From: Chryseobacterium sp.
GTDB taxonomy: Bacteria; Bacteroidota; Bacteroidia; Flavobacteriales; Weeksellaceae
DNA: 30,658 bases
Direction: 5' to 3'
Assembly: GCA_003248755.1 (NCBI GenBank)
Contig: QFQW01000040.1
Coordinates: 1 to 30,658, forward strand
Numbering within the stretch: the stretch's first letter is position 1; the number at the start of each line of letters is the position of its first letter. Made by a program: the position numbers and the translations under genes. Shown one piece after another: positions 24,362-30,658 of the stretch. The notes beneath the pieces were generated by a model, which searched no databases, had not been told where the DNA came from, and saw nothing but the letters and a program-made list of their open reading frames with translations.

Positions 24362-24622
24362 AATATATTTTTCAAAGTTTAACTAAATATTCTAAAAACT
24401 TTTAAAATAAAAATTCTTGAAAAACAAAAACTTATTATTAATAAACTTTTTAAATTTCGCAACTATTAACAAACGACAATCAAATGTAGATTTTTCATCT
24501 GTTTTATTTTTGACTAATGATACTGTGAAGCTGTCTGTCTACTACATCAACAAACTAAAATGAATGGTGAAACTTTGATAAGATCTGCCATTTCATTTTT
24601 TTATCGATATTTTTATTCCAAC

Positions 24623-25246
24623 TCATCTTTTTCTTCTAAAACTGCAAAACACAAAGTTCTGATTGGTATTAAAAGGTGTTCTGTGGTCTACGGTAAAGCA
24701 TTCTATTTTATTGAAATGTTCCTTAAAGCGACTTTCCAATGAACTTTCAGAATACTGTTTGATTTCAATACCACTACATTTTATCGGACCTTGTTCTGAA
24801 AAGCTCCCGATTACCAAAATTCCTGTTGGTTTAATGTTCTGTTTAACCGTATCGATGTAGCTTTCAATTTCATTATCCTCTGTCAAAAAATGAAAAGCAG
24901 CCCTGTCGTGCCAAAAATCATATTGTTCTGTGGGTTTAAATGTACTGGCATCTTCAACTATCCATTTTACACGGTTTGACTTTTCGCCAAGTCGTTGCTT
25001 AGCTTTACTAAGTGCTGTCTCTGATATGTCTAAAACTGTAATGTCCTGATAACCCAAGTCAAGCAAGTGATCAACAAAAAAACTATCTCCTCCGCCAATA
25101 TCAATTATTTTGGCCGTTTTTGATACATTGAATTCTTTAATAAATGCTAATGACGTTTCGGGTGTAGGCTGATACCAGCTTACTTCTTCCAAAGCTTTGG
25201 TATTGTATATTTTTTCCCAATGATTTTTTCTATCAGATAATGACAT
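24623..25246 (-). CDS. Class I SAM-dependent methyltransferase at the end of ars cassette 2
   Basis: 207 residues. The SAM-binding motif I is IIDIGGGDSFFVDHLL (about 47-62), motif II is ITVLDISETALSKAKQRLG, then WIVEDASTF and YDFWHDRAAFHFL (post-motif). The opening NHWEKIYNTKALEEVSWYQP is typical of a widespread family of small uncharacterised methyltransferases. It starts 6 bases after ACR3 copy 2, so it is in that operon and has no counterpart after ACR3 copy 1. It does not show the ArsM layout of arsenite methyltransferases, although it has three Cys in its last 55 residues. Its substrate is unknown; a thiol, thiopurine-like or metalloid compound are options. Confidence 0.82.
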   Translation of the reverse strand: MSLSDRKNHWEKIYNTKALEEVSWYQPTPETSLAFIKEFNVSKTAKIIDIGGGDSFFVDHLLDLGYQDITVLDISETALSKAKQRLGEKSNRVKWIVEDASTFKPTEQYDFWHDRAAFHFLTEDNEIESYIDTVKQNIKPTGILVIGSFSEQGPIKCSGIEIKQYSESSLESRFKEHFNKIECFTVDHRTPFNTNQNFVFCSFRRKR

Positions 25247-25252
25247 ATCTCT

Positions 25253-26320
25253 TTAATTTTTTGTACTATTCAAATTTAACTCATTTTTTTTTTTACTATC
25301 TCTCACGTTTAACCACAAACTTACCTTTACCAATAGTATCAAGACGGGAACTTCTACCAACGGTCCAATAACTCCCACAAATGCTTGTGGGGAATAGATA
25401 CCGAAAATAGATATTGCTACTGCTATAGCCAATTCAAAATTGTTTCCTGTGGCTGTAAATGCGATGGATGCGTTTTTGTCGTAAGGAATTTTTAAGGCTT
25501 TATTGATAAAGAAACTAACGAAGAACATTAGTATAAAATAGATAATTAGTGGTATGGCTACTTTTATTACATCCATTGGTAACTCTAATATTTTATCGCC
25601 TTTCAAGCTGAACATTAATACTATGGTAAACAGTAAAGCATATAATGTAATGGGCGATATTTTGGGTACAAATTCCCTGTTATACCATTCTATCCCTTTT
25701 GATTTTACCAATGCATAACGGCTTATAAAACCCGCTAAGAATGGAATGCCTAAATATATCAATACGCTTATTGTAACATCTTTCATTGATACACTTACAT
25801 TGAAATTTGCCAATCCTAATTTACTCGGTAACACATTAATAAATAACCAAACTAAGAAGCTATAAGAAAGCATCTGGAAGATACTATTTAATGCCACTAA
25901 CATAGCTGTATATTCTCTGTTTGCTTTAGCTAAATCACTCCATACGATTACCATTGCGATACATCTTGCCAAACCTATCAGTATCAAGCCTGTCATATAA
26001 TCGGGTTCATTTCGTAGAAACAAAACGGCTAATCCGAACATCAGCAAAGTACCGATAATCCAATTCAGAAACAACGATATGCCGATTACTTTTTTATCCT
26101 TAAATGCTTGGGGCAATAATGAGTAATCTACTTTTGCCAATGGTGGGTACATCATCAGTATCAGACCTATTGCCAAAGGAATGTTTGTGGTGCCGGCTGA
26201 AAGAGCATCCGTAATTTTTGAAATACCCGGAAAGAAATGTCCCAATCCTATACCAACTGCCATTGCAAGGAATATCCATAAGGTAAGGTAACGGTCAAGA
26301 AATTTTAGTTTTGGTTGCAT
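25253..26320 (-). CDS. arsB: ACR3-family arsenite efflux permease (copy 2)
   Basis: 355 residues, ACR3 family, with the same key positions as copy 1: C120 in LARCIAMVIVW and E323 in GPLVEVPVLILL. Most differences from copy 1 are conservative and lie in membrane helices (I/V/L/F swaps). The C-terminal tail is longer and polar (NVRDSKKKNELNLNSTKN). It is an inner-membrane As(III) exporter. The start ATG lies 7 bases after the gcvH pseudogene, as in copy 1, so it would be translated from the same cassette mRNA despite the broken gene before it. The next gene, a methyltransferase, follows after 6 bases. Confidence 0.93.
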   Translation of the reverse strand: MQPKLKFLDRYLTLWIFLAMAVGIGLGHFFPGISKITDALSAGTTNIPLAIGLILMMYPPLAKVDYSLLPQAFKDKKVIGISLFLNWIIGTLLMFGLAVLFLRNEPDYMTGLILIGLARCIAMVIVWSDLAKANREYTAMLVALNSIFQMLSYSFLVWLFINVLPSKLGLANFNVSVSMKDVTISVLIYLGIPFLAGFISRYALVKSKGIEWYNREFVPKISPITLYALLFTIVLMFSLKGDKILELPMDVIKVAIPLIIYFILMFFVSFFINKALKIPYDKNASIAFTATGNNFELAIAVAISIFGIYSPQAFVGVIGPLVEVPVLILLVKVSLWLNVRDSKKKNELNLNSTKN

Positions 26321-26327
26321 AGCGTTG

Positions 26328-26705
26328 CTAATTTGTAAGTTCTTTATATTGGTTTGCTGTCAATAAGTTTTCTAATTCTGTAAGGTCTTTGATTTCAATT
26401 TTTATCAACCAACCATCTTTATATGGGTTGTCATTGATAAGTGTAGGTGCTTTCAATAGTAGGTCGATTGTTTCAATGATTTTACCCGATACGGGCATAA
26501 ATAAATCCCTGACCGTTTTAACCGCTTCAACAGAGCCGAATACTTCATCCTGCTGAAAATTATATCCAACATTCGGTAAGTCTGCATTTACAATTTCGCC
26601 CAATTCACTTTGTGCAAATTCTGTGATGCCTATTGTACCAATATTCTCTTGTACTTTAATTCAAGTATGTTCTTTTGAATACTTTATATCGTTTGGAAGT
26701 TCCTT
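26328..26705 (-). pseudogene. GcvH-like lipoyl carrier gene, inactivated (copy 2)
   Basis: The frame aligns along its whole length with the intact copy at 3144-3521. The start codon position reads AAG instead of ATG (26703-26705), giving KELPNDIKYSKEHT, and codon 15 is TGA (26661-26663) where copy 1 has TGG (Trp). After the stop the frame stays open to the end, with the lipoylation motif GSVEAVKTVRD intact. Internal starts (a TTG at 26601-26603) would give 91 residues lacking the first part of the lipoyl fold. An upstream ATG at the junction is in the wrong frame and stops quickly. With two independent lesions, it is most likely a recent pseudogene. Confidence 0.88.
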
Positions 26706-26721
26706 TTTATCATTTTTAGGA

Positions 26722-27495
26722 TTAATAACCTCTTCTTAAATTTTCTGCGTATTCGTTTGGTAGTGGGCTTTCTTCAACTGCTTTTGCTGATTTTTCAATA
26801 TCATAATCAAAGCGTATAAATTCTACACTGATACTATCTTTATCTAGTACTGAACTATCTTCATTGATTGTAAGCATCACGTAGCCACCTCTTACATCAT
26901 TATCTTTAGGTTTACCTACCGAACCAATATTGATGGCGTGTCTGAAATGATTTTTTCCGTCAATACCAGAATTTAAAATACGGTGGTATGGCTTGTGTGT
27001 ATGCCCGAAACACAAAATGTCCGCGTCCGCCTGTTCCATAATTCTGAGCATACTTTTTTCTTCTCTATCCTCAAATAAATATTCATTTATTTTTCTTGGA
27101 CTTCCGTGTACTAATAATAAATTGAGCTTATCTTCATTCAATTGAAATTCTACTTTGATATGTGCAGGAAGTGTACGCAAATAGGCTCTTTCTTCATCTT
27201 TCATAATAGAGTTGGTAAATGAAATAGAGATTTTCCCATTATCTTTTTCCCCGTCTGTTTTGTACGCACATCCACAATCGTTGCTCATACGCCCGATGCC
27301 AAAATCATAATTTCCTGCAATGGTTGGTATTTTCCTTTTACGGATTTCGTTTACAACTTCATTTGCCCAAATATTATAACCTACCAAATCGCCTAAGCAA
27401 TAAATACTGTCGGGGTTTCTTTTTTCTACATCTTCAAAGAATGCTTCTAAGGCAGGTAGATTGGCGTGAATGTCGCTGAATAATGCAATTTTCAT
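26722..27495 (-). CDS. Calcineurin-like metallophosphoesterase (copy 2)
   Basis: 257 residues, the same length as copy 1 and over 90% identical by eye. All metal-binding motifs are kept: FSDIHANLPAL, GDLVGY, GNYD, VHGSP and GHTH, as is the inserted CGC (DCGCAYKT). Substitutions are scattered and conservative, a sign of continuing selection even though the neighbouring gcvH copy has died. The start lies 46 bases after DUF6428; copy 1 has the arsN1-like gene in that position. Cytoplasmic; substrate unknown. Confidence 0.88.
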   Translation of the reverse strand: MKIALFSDIHANLPALEAFFEDVEKRNPDSIYCLGDLVGYNIWANEVVNEIRKRKIPTIAGNYDFGIGRMSNDCGCAYKTDGEKDNGKISISFTNSIMKDEERAYLRTLPAHIKVEFQLNEDKLNLLLVHGSPRKINEYLFEDREEKSMLRIMEQADADILCFGHTHKPYHRILNSGIDGKNHFRHAINIGSVGKPKDNDVRGGYVMLTINEDSSVLDKDSISVEFIRFDYDIEKSAKAVEESPLPNEYAENLRRGY

Positions 27496-27541
27496 TTTTA
27501 TTGATTTTTATGTTTTGAATTTTGTTTTACTTATTAAGATA

Positions 27542-28015
27542 TTAACAACAACCACCTCCTGGCGTACAAGCGTTTGAATTGTTTACAGATAATTCAGTCA
27601 AATTTTTCTTTTGTTTCTCTGAAGGAATGCCACAAGCATCCTGAGCCAAACACGCAGTCGTTTTATTTTTTAGTACAAATGTTTTCCCGTTAAACTCCAA
27701 ATCGTACTTGCCAATTGTTCCGCTTTGATATTCTACTTCTATCTCAGCATCTTCCATTCCCAATTTTTCTTCAGATAACTTGATGATGTTTAATAGTTTG
27801 GTCGGCTTTAATCTATGCTCGTAATCATCTGCATTCCATAATTGAAAGTTGACCACTTTTTCATTTCTGATTGTTCCACCACAATCGATGAAATTCTTTG
27901 TAATTACACCCACTTCTGTAACGTGAAAGTGTTCTGGTACAAATATTCCGTTCTCTAATTGAAATTCAACATTATCTAATGTTGGTAAGATTTCTTTGAT
28001 GTCTGATAGTTTCAT
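27542..28015 (-). CDS. DUF6428 family protein (copy 2)
   Basis: 157 residues beginning MKLSDIKEILPTLDNVEFQL, colinear with copy 1 and roughly 83% identical. VPEHFHVTEVG, NFQLWNADD, TTACLAQDACGIPSEK and the tail ACTPGGGCC are preserved. Conservation of the terminal CC and of ACLAQDAC in both copies supports a thiol-based role. It is the first gene after the second operator-like site, 118 bases downstream of arsR. Function is unestablished; a metalloid-binding accessory protein is my inference. Confidence 0.75.
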   Translation of the reverse strand: MKLSDIKEILPTLDNVEFQLENGIFVPEHFHVTEVGVITKNFIDCGGTIRNEKVVNFQLWNADDYEHRLKPTKLLNIIKLSEEKLGMEDAEIEVEYQSGTIGKYDLEFNGKTFVLKNKTTACLAQDACGIPSEKQKKNLTELSVNNSNACTPGGGCC

Positions 28016-28087
28016 AAATCTTCTATTTTATTATGATATTTTTCTATACTTTGGAATTCTATTTTTGATATACAAATTTAATCGATA

Positions 28088-28115
28088 CATAATATTGCAA
28101 TATAACGATATTAAG
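28088..28115. promoter_or_regulatory. Operator-like 28-bp palindrome between arsR and DUF6428 (copy 2)
   Basis: It contains the arms AATATTG (28091-28097) and CGATATT (28106-28112), which pair except at one position, and the CAATAT core; the minus strand begins CTTAATATCG, close to the arsR operator of this cassette. It lies in the 118-base gap, the same relative place as the site at 5332-5359 in copy 1. Confidence 0.55.
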
Positions 28116-28133
28116 GAATGTAAAAAAATGCCT

Positions 28134-28463
28134 TTAACAGCATTGATTTACTTTTACTTCCTGTTCAAAGAATTGATTGAAATACTCTTGTATCTCTTTC
28201 CATTTCTTTTCTTCTATACAATAACAAACTGATTTTCCATCTATTGTACCCTGTATAATACCCATATATTTCAACTCTTTTAAATGCTGCGAGATTGTCG
28301 CTTGCGCCAAACCTAATTTATCCACCAAATCATTGCAAATGCAGGATTTTTGATTGATAATATATTGAAGTATAGCTACCCTTGCAGGATGTCCAAAAAC
28401 TTTAAACAAAGAAGCTAATTTATTTTGTTCATCTGAAAACATATCTGATTTTGTAAGCCCCAT
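28134..28463 (-). CDS. arsR: ArsR-family arsenic-responsive repressor (copy 2)
   Basis: 109 residues. GHPARVAILQYI at 24-35 and QATISQHLKELK match the ArsR winged helix. The Cys pairs are C41xC43 (SCICND), C80xC82 (VCYCIE) and the terminal CC (108-109), at the same places as in copy 1, so the metal site is conserved although only about half of all residues are identical. It heads cassette 2 with a strong 28-bp palindrome over its promoter. The two repressors have similar recognition helices and similar operators, so cross-regulation is likely. Confidence 0.92.
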   Translation of the reverse strand: MGLTKSDMFSDEQNKLASLFKVFGHPARVAILQYIINQKSCICNDLVDKLGLAQATISQHLKELKYMGIIQGTIDGKSVCYCIEEKKWKEIQEYFNQFFEQEVKVNQCC

Positions 28464-28472
28464 ACTTAATTA

Positions 28473-28500
28473 TTTAATATCGCAATATTACGATATTAAA
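28473..28500. promoter_or_regulatory. arsR promoter and operator, copy 2
   Basis: Perfect 10-bp arms TTTAATATCG (28473-28482) and CGATATTAAA (28491-28500) flank CAATATTA. On the minus strand the centre is the -7-like box TAATATTG, preceded 19 bases earlier by a -33 TTTG (28510-28513). It is the best-formed of the four related sites. Confidence 0.7.
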
Positions 28501-28513
28501 TTTGAAATACAAA

Positions 28514-29178
28514 AAGATTTAATAGCTTTTTACAAATTATATTTAAAAAAGGTATCAGGATATAACTTCTATTTTTTATAAAATTATATTTTGAACTTGT
28601 TACCATCTTTGAGACAAAATCATACACATTATTAATAATTTTGTAAAATTTTTTCTTTACAACTTTTAAAGACAATCTTCTCGCATAAATCCAGTGATAA
28701 ATGAATGTGAAGCTCTCATTCCTTTTGTTTCTAATTATTAGACACTAAGAAGGATGCTATATCTCTCACAACTTTACTTATAAATACAGGATATCTCTGG
28801 AAAAAAATGTTTTTCTTTCTGATCATTAAGCTGGATTTCTTTTTCAATAAAAAATACTCCGCTAACCTCACACAACTCCCTACAGGAAAAATATTAGGAT
28901 GTTTTTTGCTAAATTCAAATCTTACGATCTCTCTTGGAAATCGAAAGATATATAAATAAAAAATATATGAAGATTATTAACAAAAGATGACTAGCAGCTT
29001 TTTTAGGATGTCGAACTTAAGTTTTGTCTTCTTCAAGACATTTTTGAAATCTTAACAGACAAATTTCAATATCTTTTTAAAAAAACTGTATCATTACTTT
29101 ACAAGGCATATCAACTTCGAATATAGATCCTCTATACAACTATCTTTGTCTGATAATTTAATTATCTCAGAAATCTTT
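28514..29178. other. Gene-poor AT-rich gap between ars cassette 2 and the integrase
   Basis: I find no supportable gene. The longest open stretch on the minus strand (28731-28973) is 81 codons without a usable start codon. No tRNA, CRISPR or clear terminator is seen. Downstream of the integrase stop there is only an AT-rich weak hairpin near 29150-29172. It may be remnant DNA from an older insertion. Confidence 0.4.
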
Positions 29179-30402
29179 TTACATTCTTTTGTCAAGATAT
29201 TTTTGTTTAAGTAACATCATGTCCTCACTAACTTTGCTATCTAATATCTTCGCATAATGCTGCGTAGTTTTAATACTTTTATGACCTAGCATTTTACTTA
29301 CACTTTCAATAGAGACCCCGTTAGATAAAGTAACGGTTGTTGCAAAAGTGTGGCGTGCAATATGGTAAGTTAATTCCTTATTGATACCACACAGATCTGC
29401 AATTTCTTTCAAATAGGCATTCATCTTTTGATTACTAAGAATAGGCAGAAGTTTTCCACTATTAAGGCAAGCCGGATGATTTTTGTATTTTTTAATAATT
29501 TTCTCTGTTTGAGAAAGTATGGGAATATTAGAAGTAGTTTTAGTTTTCTGACGTTTGGTATAAATCCATTGAGAGCCATCAAGACCTAAATTGATATTTT
29601 GATATGTTAGTTTTTGGGTATCAATGTACGCCAGTCCGGTGAAACAGCTGAACAGAAAAATATCTCTAACCAAAGACAATCTCTCATTTGTAAAATCTTT
29701 GGTAAAAAGCACTTCAATTTCCTGTTCATTAAGAAACATTCTCGTCACTTCATTAAACTTAGAATGATAGTTCATAAAAGGGTCTCGCTCTATCCATCCA
29801 TTCGCAAGACAAATACGAACAATCTTACCAAAATTCTTAATATACTTAACAGCAGAATTATTGTTGCAGGATCTCTCGGTTCTTAAAAAAAATTCAAAAT
29901 CATTTAGAAAAGCATAATCAATCTTTTTAATTTCAATGTCGGTAATACTATATTTCCATTTCAAGAAATCTTTTGTATGTTTGAGACATGTTTTATAACG
30001 TGTCAATGTTCCTTGTGCAAATTCTTTTTCAATCAGTTTCTCCATTCGATCATTATGATCCTGAAAAATAGGAATGAGCATTCTGGTCAATTTACCTTTA
30101 CCAACTAACTTATTTTTAAGAGTCTCACAAGTTACTGTTTCCTTATCTCTGATTAATTCGTGATAGGCATCATAAACTTTCTGCTCAAAAGTTTTCAAAT
30201 AAAAATTAAGTGATCTAAATTCTTCAGAAGAGCCACTAACCTTCTGCATTGCAGAATTCCATTTTGAAGCCTTTACTGTACGTTTTGTGCTTATCTCGGA
30301 TATCTTGCCATCAATTGTAATTCGTAAGTAAATAGGAGACTCTCCTAAAGAATTGATTTTAGCTTTTTTTACATAGAAAAGTAAATTGAATGTCTTGTTC
30401 AT
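29179..30402 (-). CDS. Tyrosine recombinase / integrase (Bacteroides type)
   Basis: 407 residues. An N-terminal arm-type DNA-binding domain (YVKKAKINSLGESPIYLRIT, KWNSAMQKV) is followed by a SAM-like core-binding domain (about 105-215) and a catalytic domain (about 220-400). Catalytic residues seen are K283 in TKRQKT, H347 and R350 in YHIARHTFAT, H374 in MLGHKSI, and the nucleophile Y383 in TTQHYAKI. The usual first Arg (TGLRY) is Ala258 in CFTGLAYIDTQKL, a replacement common in integrases of Bacteroidota conjugative and mobilisable elements. It reads inward from the right edge, with repeats upstream of its start, as expected for an element-end integrase that moves the island. Confidence 0.92.
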   Translation of the reverse strand: MNKTFNLLFYVKKAKINSLGESPIYLRITIDGKISEISTKRTVKASKWNSAMQKVSGSSEEFRSLNFYLKTFEQKVYDAYHELIRDKETVTCETLKNKLVGKGKLTRMLIPIFQDHNDRMEKLIEKEFAQGTLTRYKTCLKHTKDFLKWKYSITDIEIKKIDYAFLNDFEFFLRTERSCNNNSAVKYIKNFGKIVRICLANGWIERDPFMNYHSKFNEVTRMFLNEQEIEVLFTKDFTNERLSLVRDIFLFSCFTGLAYIDTQKLTYQNINLGLDGSQWIYTKRQKTKTTSNIPILSQTEKIIKKYKNHPACLNSGKLLPILSNQKMNAYLKEIADLCGINKELTYHIARHTFATTVTLSNGVSIESVSKMLGHKSIKTTQHYAKILDSKVSEDMMLLKQKYLDKRM

Positions 30403-30499
30403 TTCGTAAAGGGTTTGAGATTTAAAATTAATCTTAGCAAAAACTTATCACAAGATATTCAGTTCCTGAACTAGCTACTGAACAGGGTTTGTTGAATTT

Positions 30500-30547
30500 T
30501 CAGTGACCTTTTTAAACCTATTTTAACAGGTCACTGAATAGGTCACT
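30500..30547. repeat. AGGTCACT repeats upstream of the integrase (possible arm or att sites)
   Basis: TCAGTGACCT (30500-30509) and AGGTCACTGA (30528-30537) are perfect 10-bp inverted repeats with an 18-base spacer, and AGGTCACT recurs directly at 30540-30547, 12 bases after the second copy. Clustered short direct and inverted repeats beside a tyrosine integrase at an island edge resemble arm-type integrase binding sites. This is inference from place and pattern. Confidence 0.45.
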
Positions 30548-30592
30548 TTCAAATTGTGCTTTTTTAACTTTCTTTGAATAGACATAAAACGA

Positions 30593-30626
30593 AAAAAGCT
30601 TTAAAACATATGTTTTAAAGCTTTTT
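30593..30626. terminator. 34-bp perfect palindrome, probable bidirectional terminator
   Basis: AAAAAGCTTTAAAACAT (30593-30609) is followed by its exact reverse complement to 30626. The GC pairs are few, but the A-run and T-run on either side fit a bidirectional rho-independent terminator between the integrase region and whatever host gene lies to the right. Confidence 0.55.
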
Positions 30627-30658
30627 GCACTACTTTGATATTGTAGTTGCGATCCGGA

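Larger units (their letters stand above)
24623..28500 (-). repeat. Arsenic cassette, copy 2 (direct repeat of 2105-5735)
   Basis: Order in transcription direction: operator, arsR, operator, DUF6428, phosphoesterase, gcvH pseudogene, ACR3, methyltransferase. The orientation is the same as copy 1. Homology to copy 1 covers about 25290-28500. The arsN1-like gene is absent and the methyltransferase is extra. Confidence 0.85.

Noticed and set aside
24623..25246. Methyltransferase as ArsM (arsenite methyltransferase)
   Set aside because: The length and motif layout differ from ArsM and the conserved ArsM cysteines cannot be placed; called only as a class I methyltransferase.
28731..28973. 81-codon minus-strand open stretch in the gap before the integrase
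   Set aside because: No usable start codon at its beginning and no recognised family; at most a gene remnant.
30647..30658. tRNA gene at the right edge
   Set aside because: Only about a dozen bases would be visible; the sequence cannot be folded or assigned.
1..30658. CRISPR array or a defence system
   Set aside because: No regularly spaced direct repeats with unique spacers and no cas-like or other defence genes were seen; the only periodic repeats are the IS21-type ends and the integrase-side motifs.

Overview
The window is AT-rich DNA from a member of the Bacteroidota, most likely a Flavobacteriia / Weeksellaceae organism of the Chryseobacterium–Elizabethkingia type. I infer this from the protein families (merTP fused transporter, GDCCVxC protein, DUF6428, DUF6660, RND pump fused to its outer-membrane channel, Bacteroides-type tyrosine recombinase) and from promoter -7 boxes of the TAnnTTTG kind. 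Almost every gene lies on the minus strand. The window reads as an integrated resistance island: an integrase and a repeat-rich att-like region at the right edge, an IS21-type end at the left edge, and several broken genes marking past rearrangements.

Layout, left to right. 1-215: IS21-like terminal repeats cut into a small gene. 295-1524: a mercury module (ArsR-type regulator, MerTP, GDCCVxC protein) with no mercuric reductase. 1605-2015: a decayed VOC-family gene. 2105-5698: arsenic cassette 1 (arsR, DUF6428, an arsN1-like acetyltransferase, calcineurin-like phosphoesterase, a GcvH-like lipoyl carrier, ACR3 arsenite exporter). 5842-8152: a scar joining the 3' part of a large mobile-element helicase to the 5' part of a secreted endonuclease I gene. 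8267-18043: a long co-directional run of metal and envelope genes (ICMT-like methyltransferase, bestrophin, CDF exporter, dihydrolipoamide dehydrogenase, LTA-synthase-like enzyme, MgtC-like protein, Zn/Cd P-type ATPase, then a PAP2 phosphatase). 18064-24349: a CzcCBA-type efflux operon (DUF6660, CzcA–CzcC fusion, CzcB) ending in a clear terminator. 24623-28463: arsenic cassette 2, in the same orientation as cassette 1. 29179-30402: the integrase. 30500-30626: repeats and a perfect palindrome.

How it works together. Hg(II) uptake, As(III) export (two ACR3), arsinothricin-type acetylation, and Zn/Cd/Co export across the inner membrane (P-type ATPase, CDF) and the whole envelope (RND tripartite pump) form a multi-metal resistance set. 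The ars cassettes are the most unusual part. They contain no arsenate reductase, but each carries a lipoyl-domain protein, a metallophosphoesterase and a cysteine-tailed DUF6428 protein. A dihydrolipoamide dehydrogenase lies in the same island. In cassette 2 the lipoyl-carrier gene is a pseudogene (start lost, early stop), while the flanking genes are intact and, for ACR3 and the phosphoesterase, nearly identical to cassette 1. Four 28-bp imperfect palindromes, two per cassette, look like the ArsR operators.
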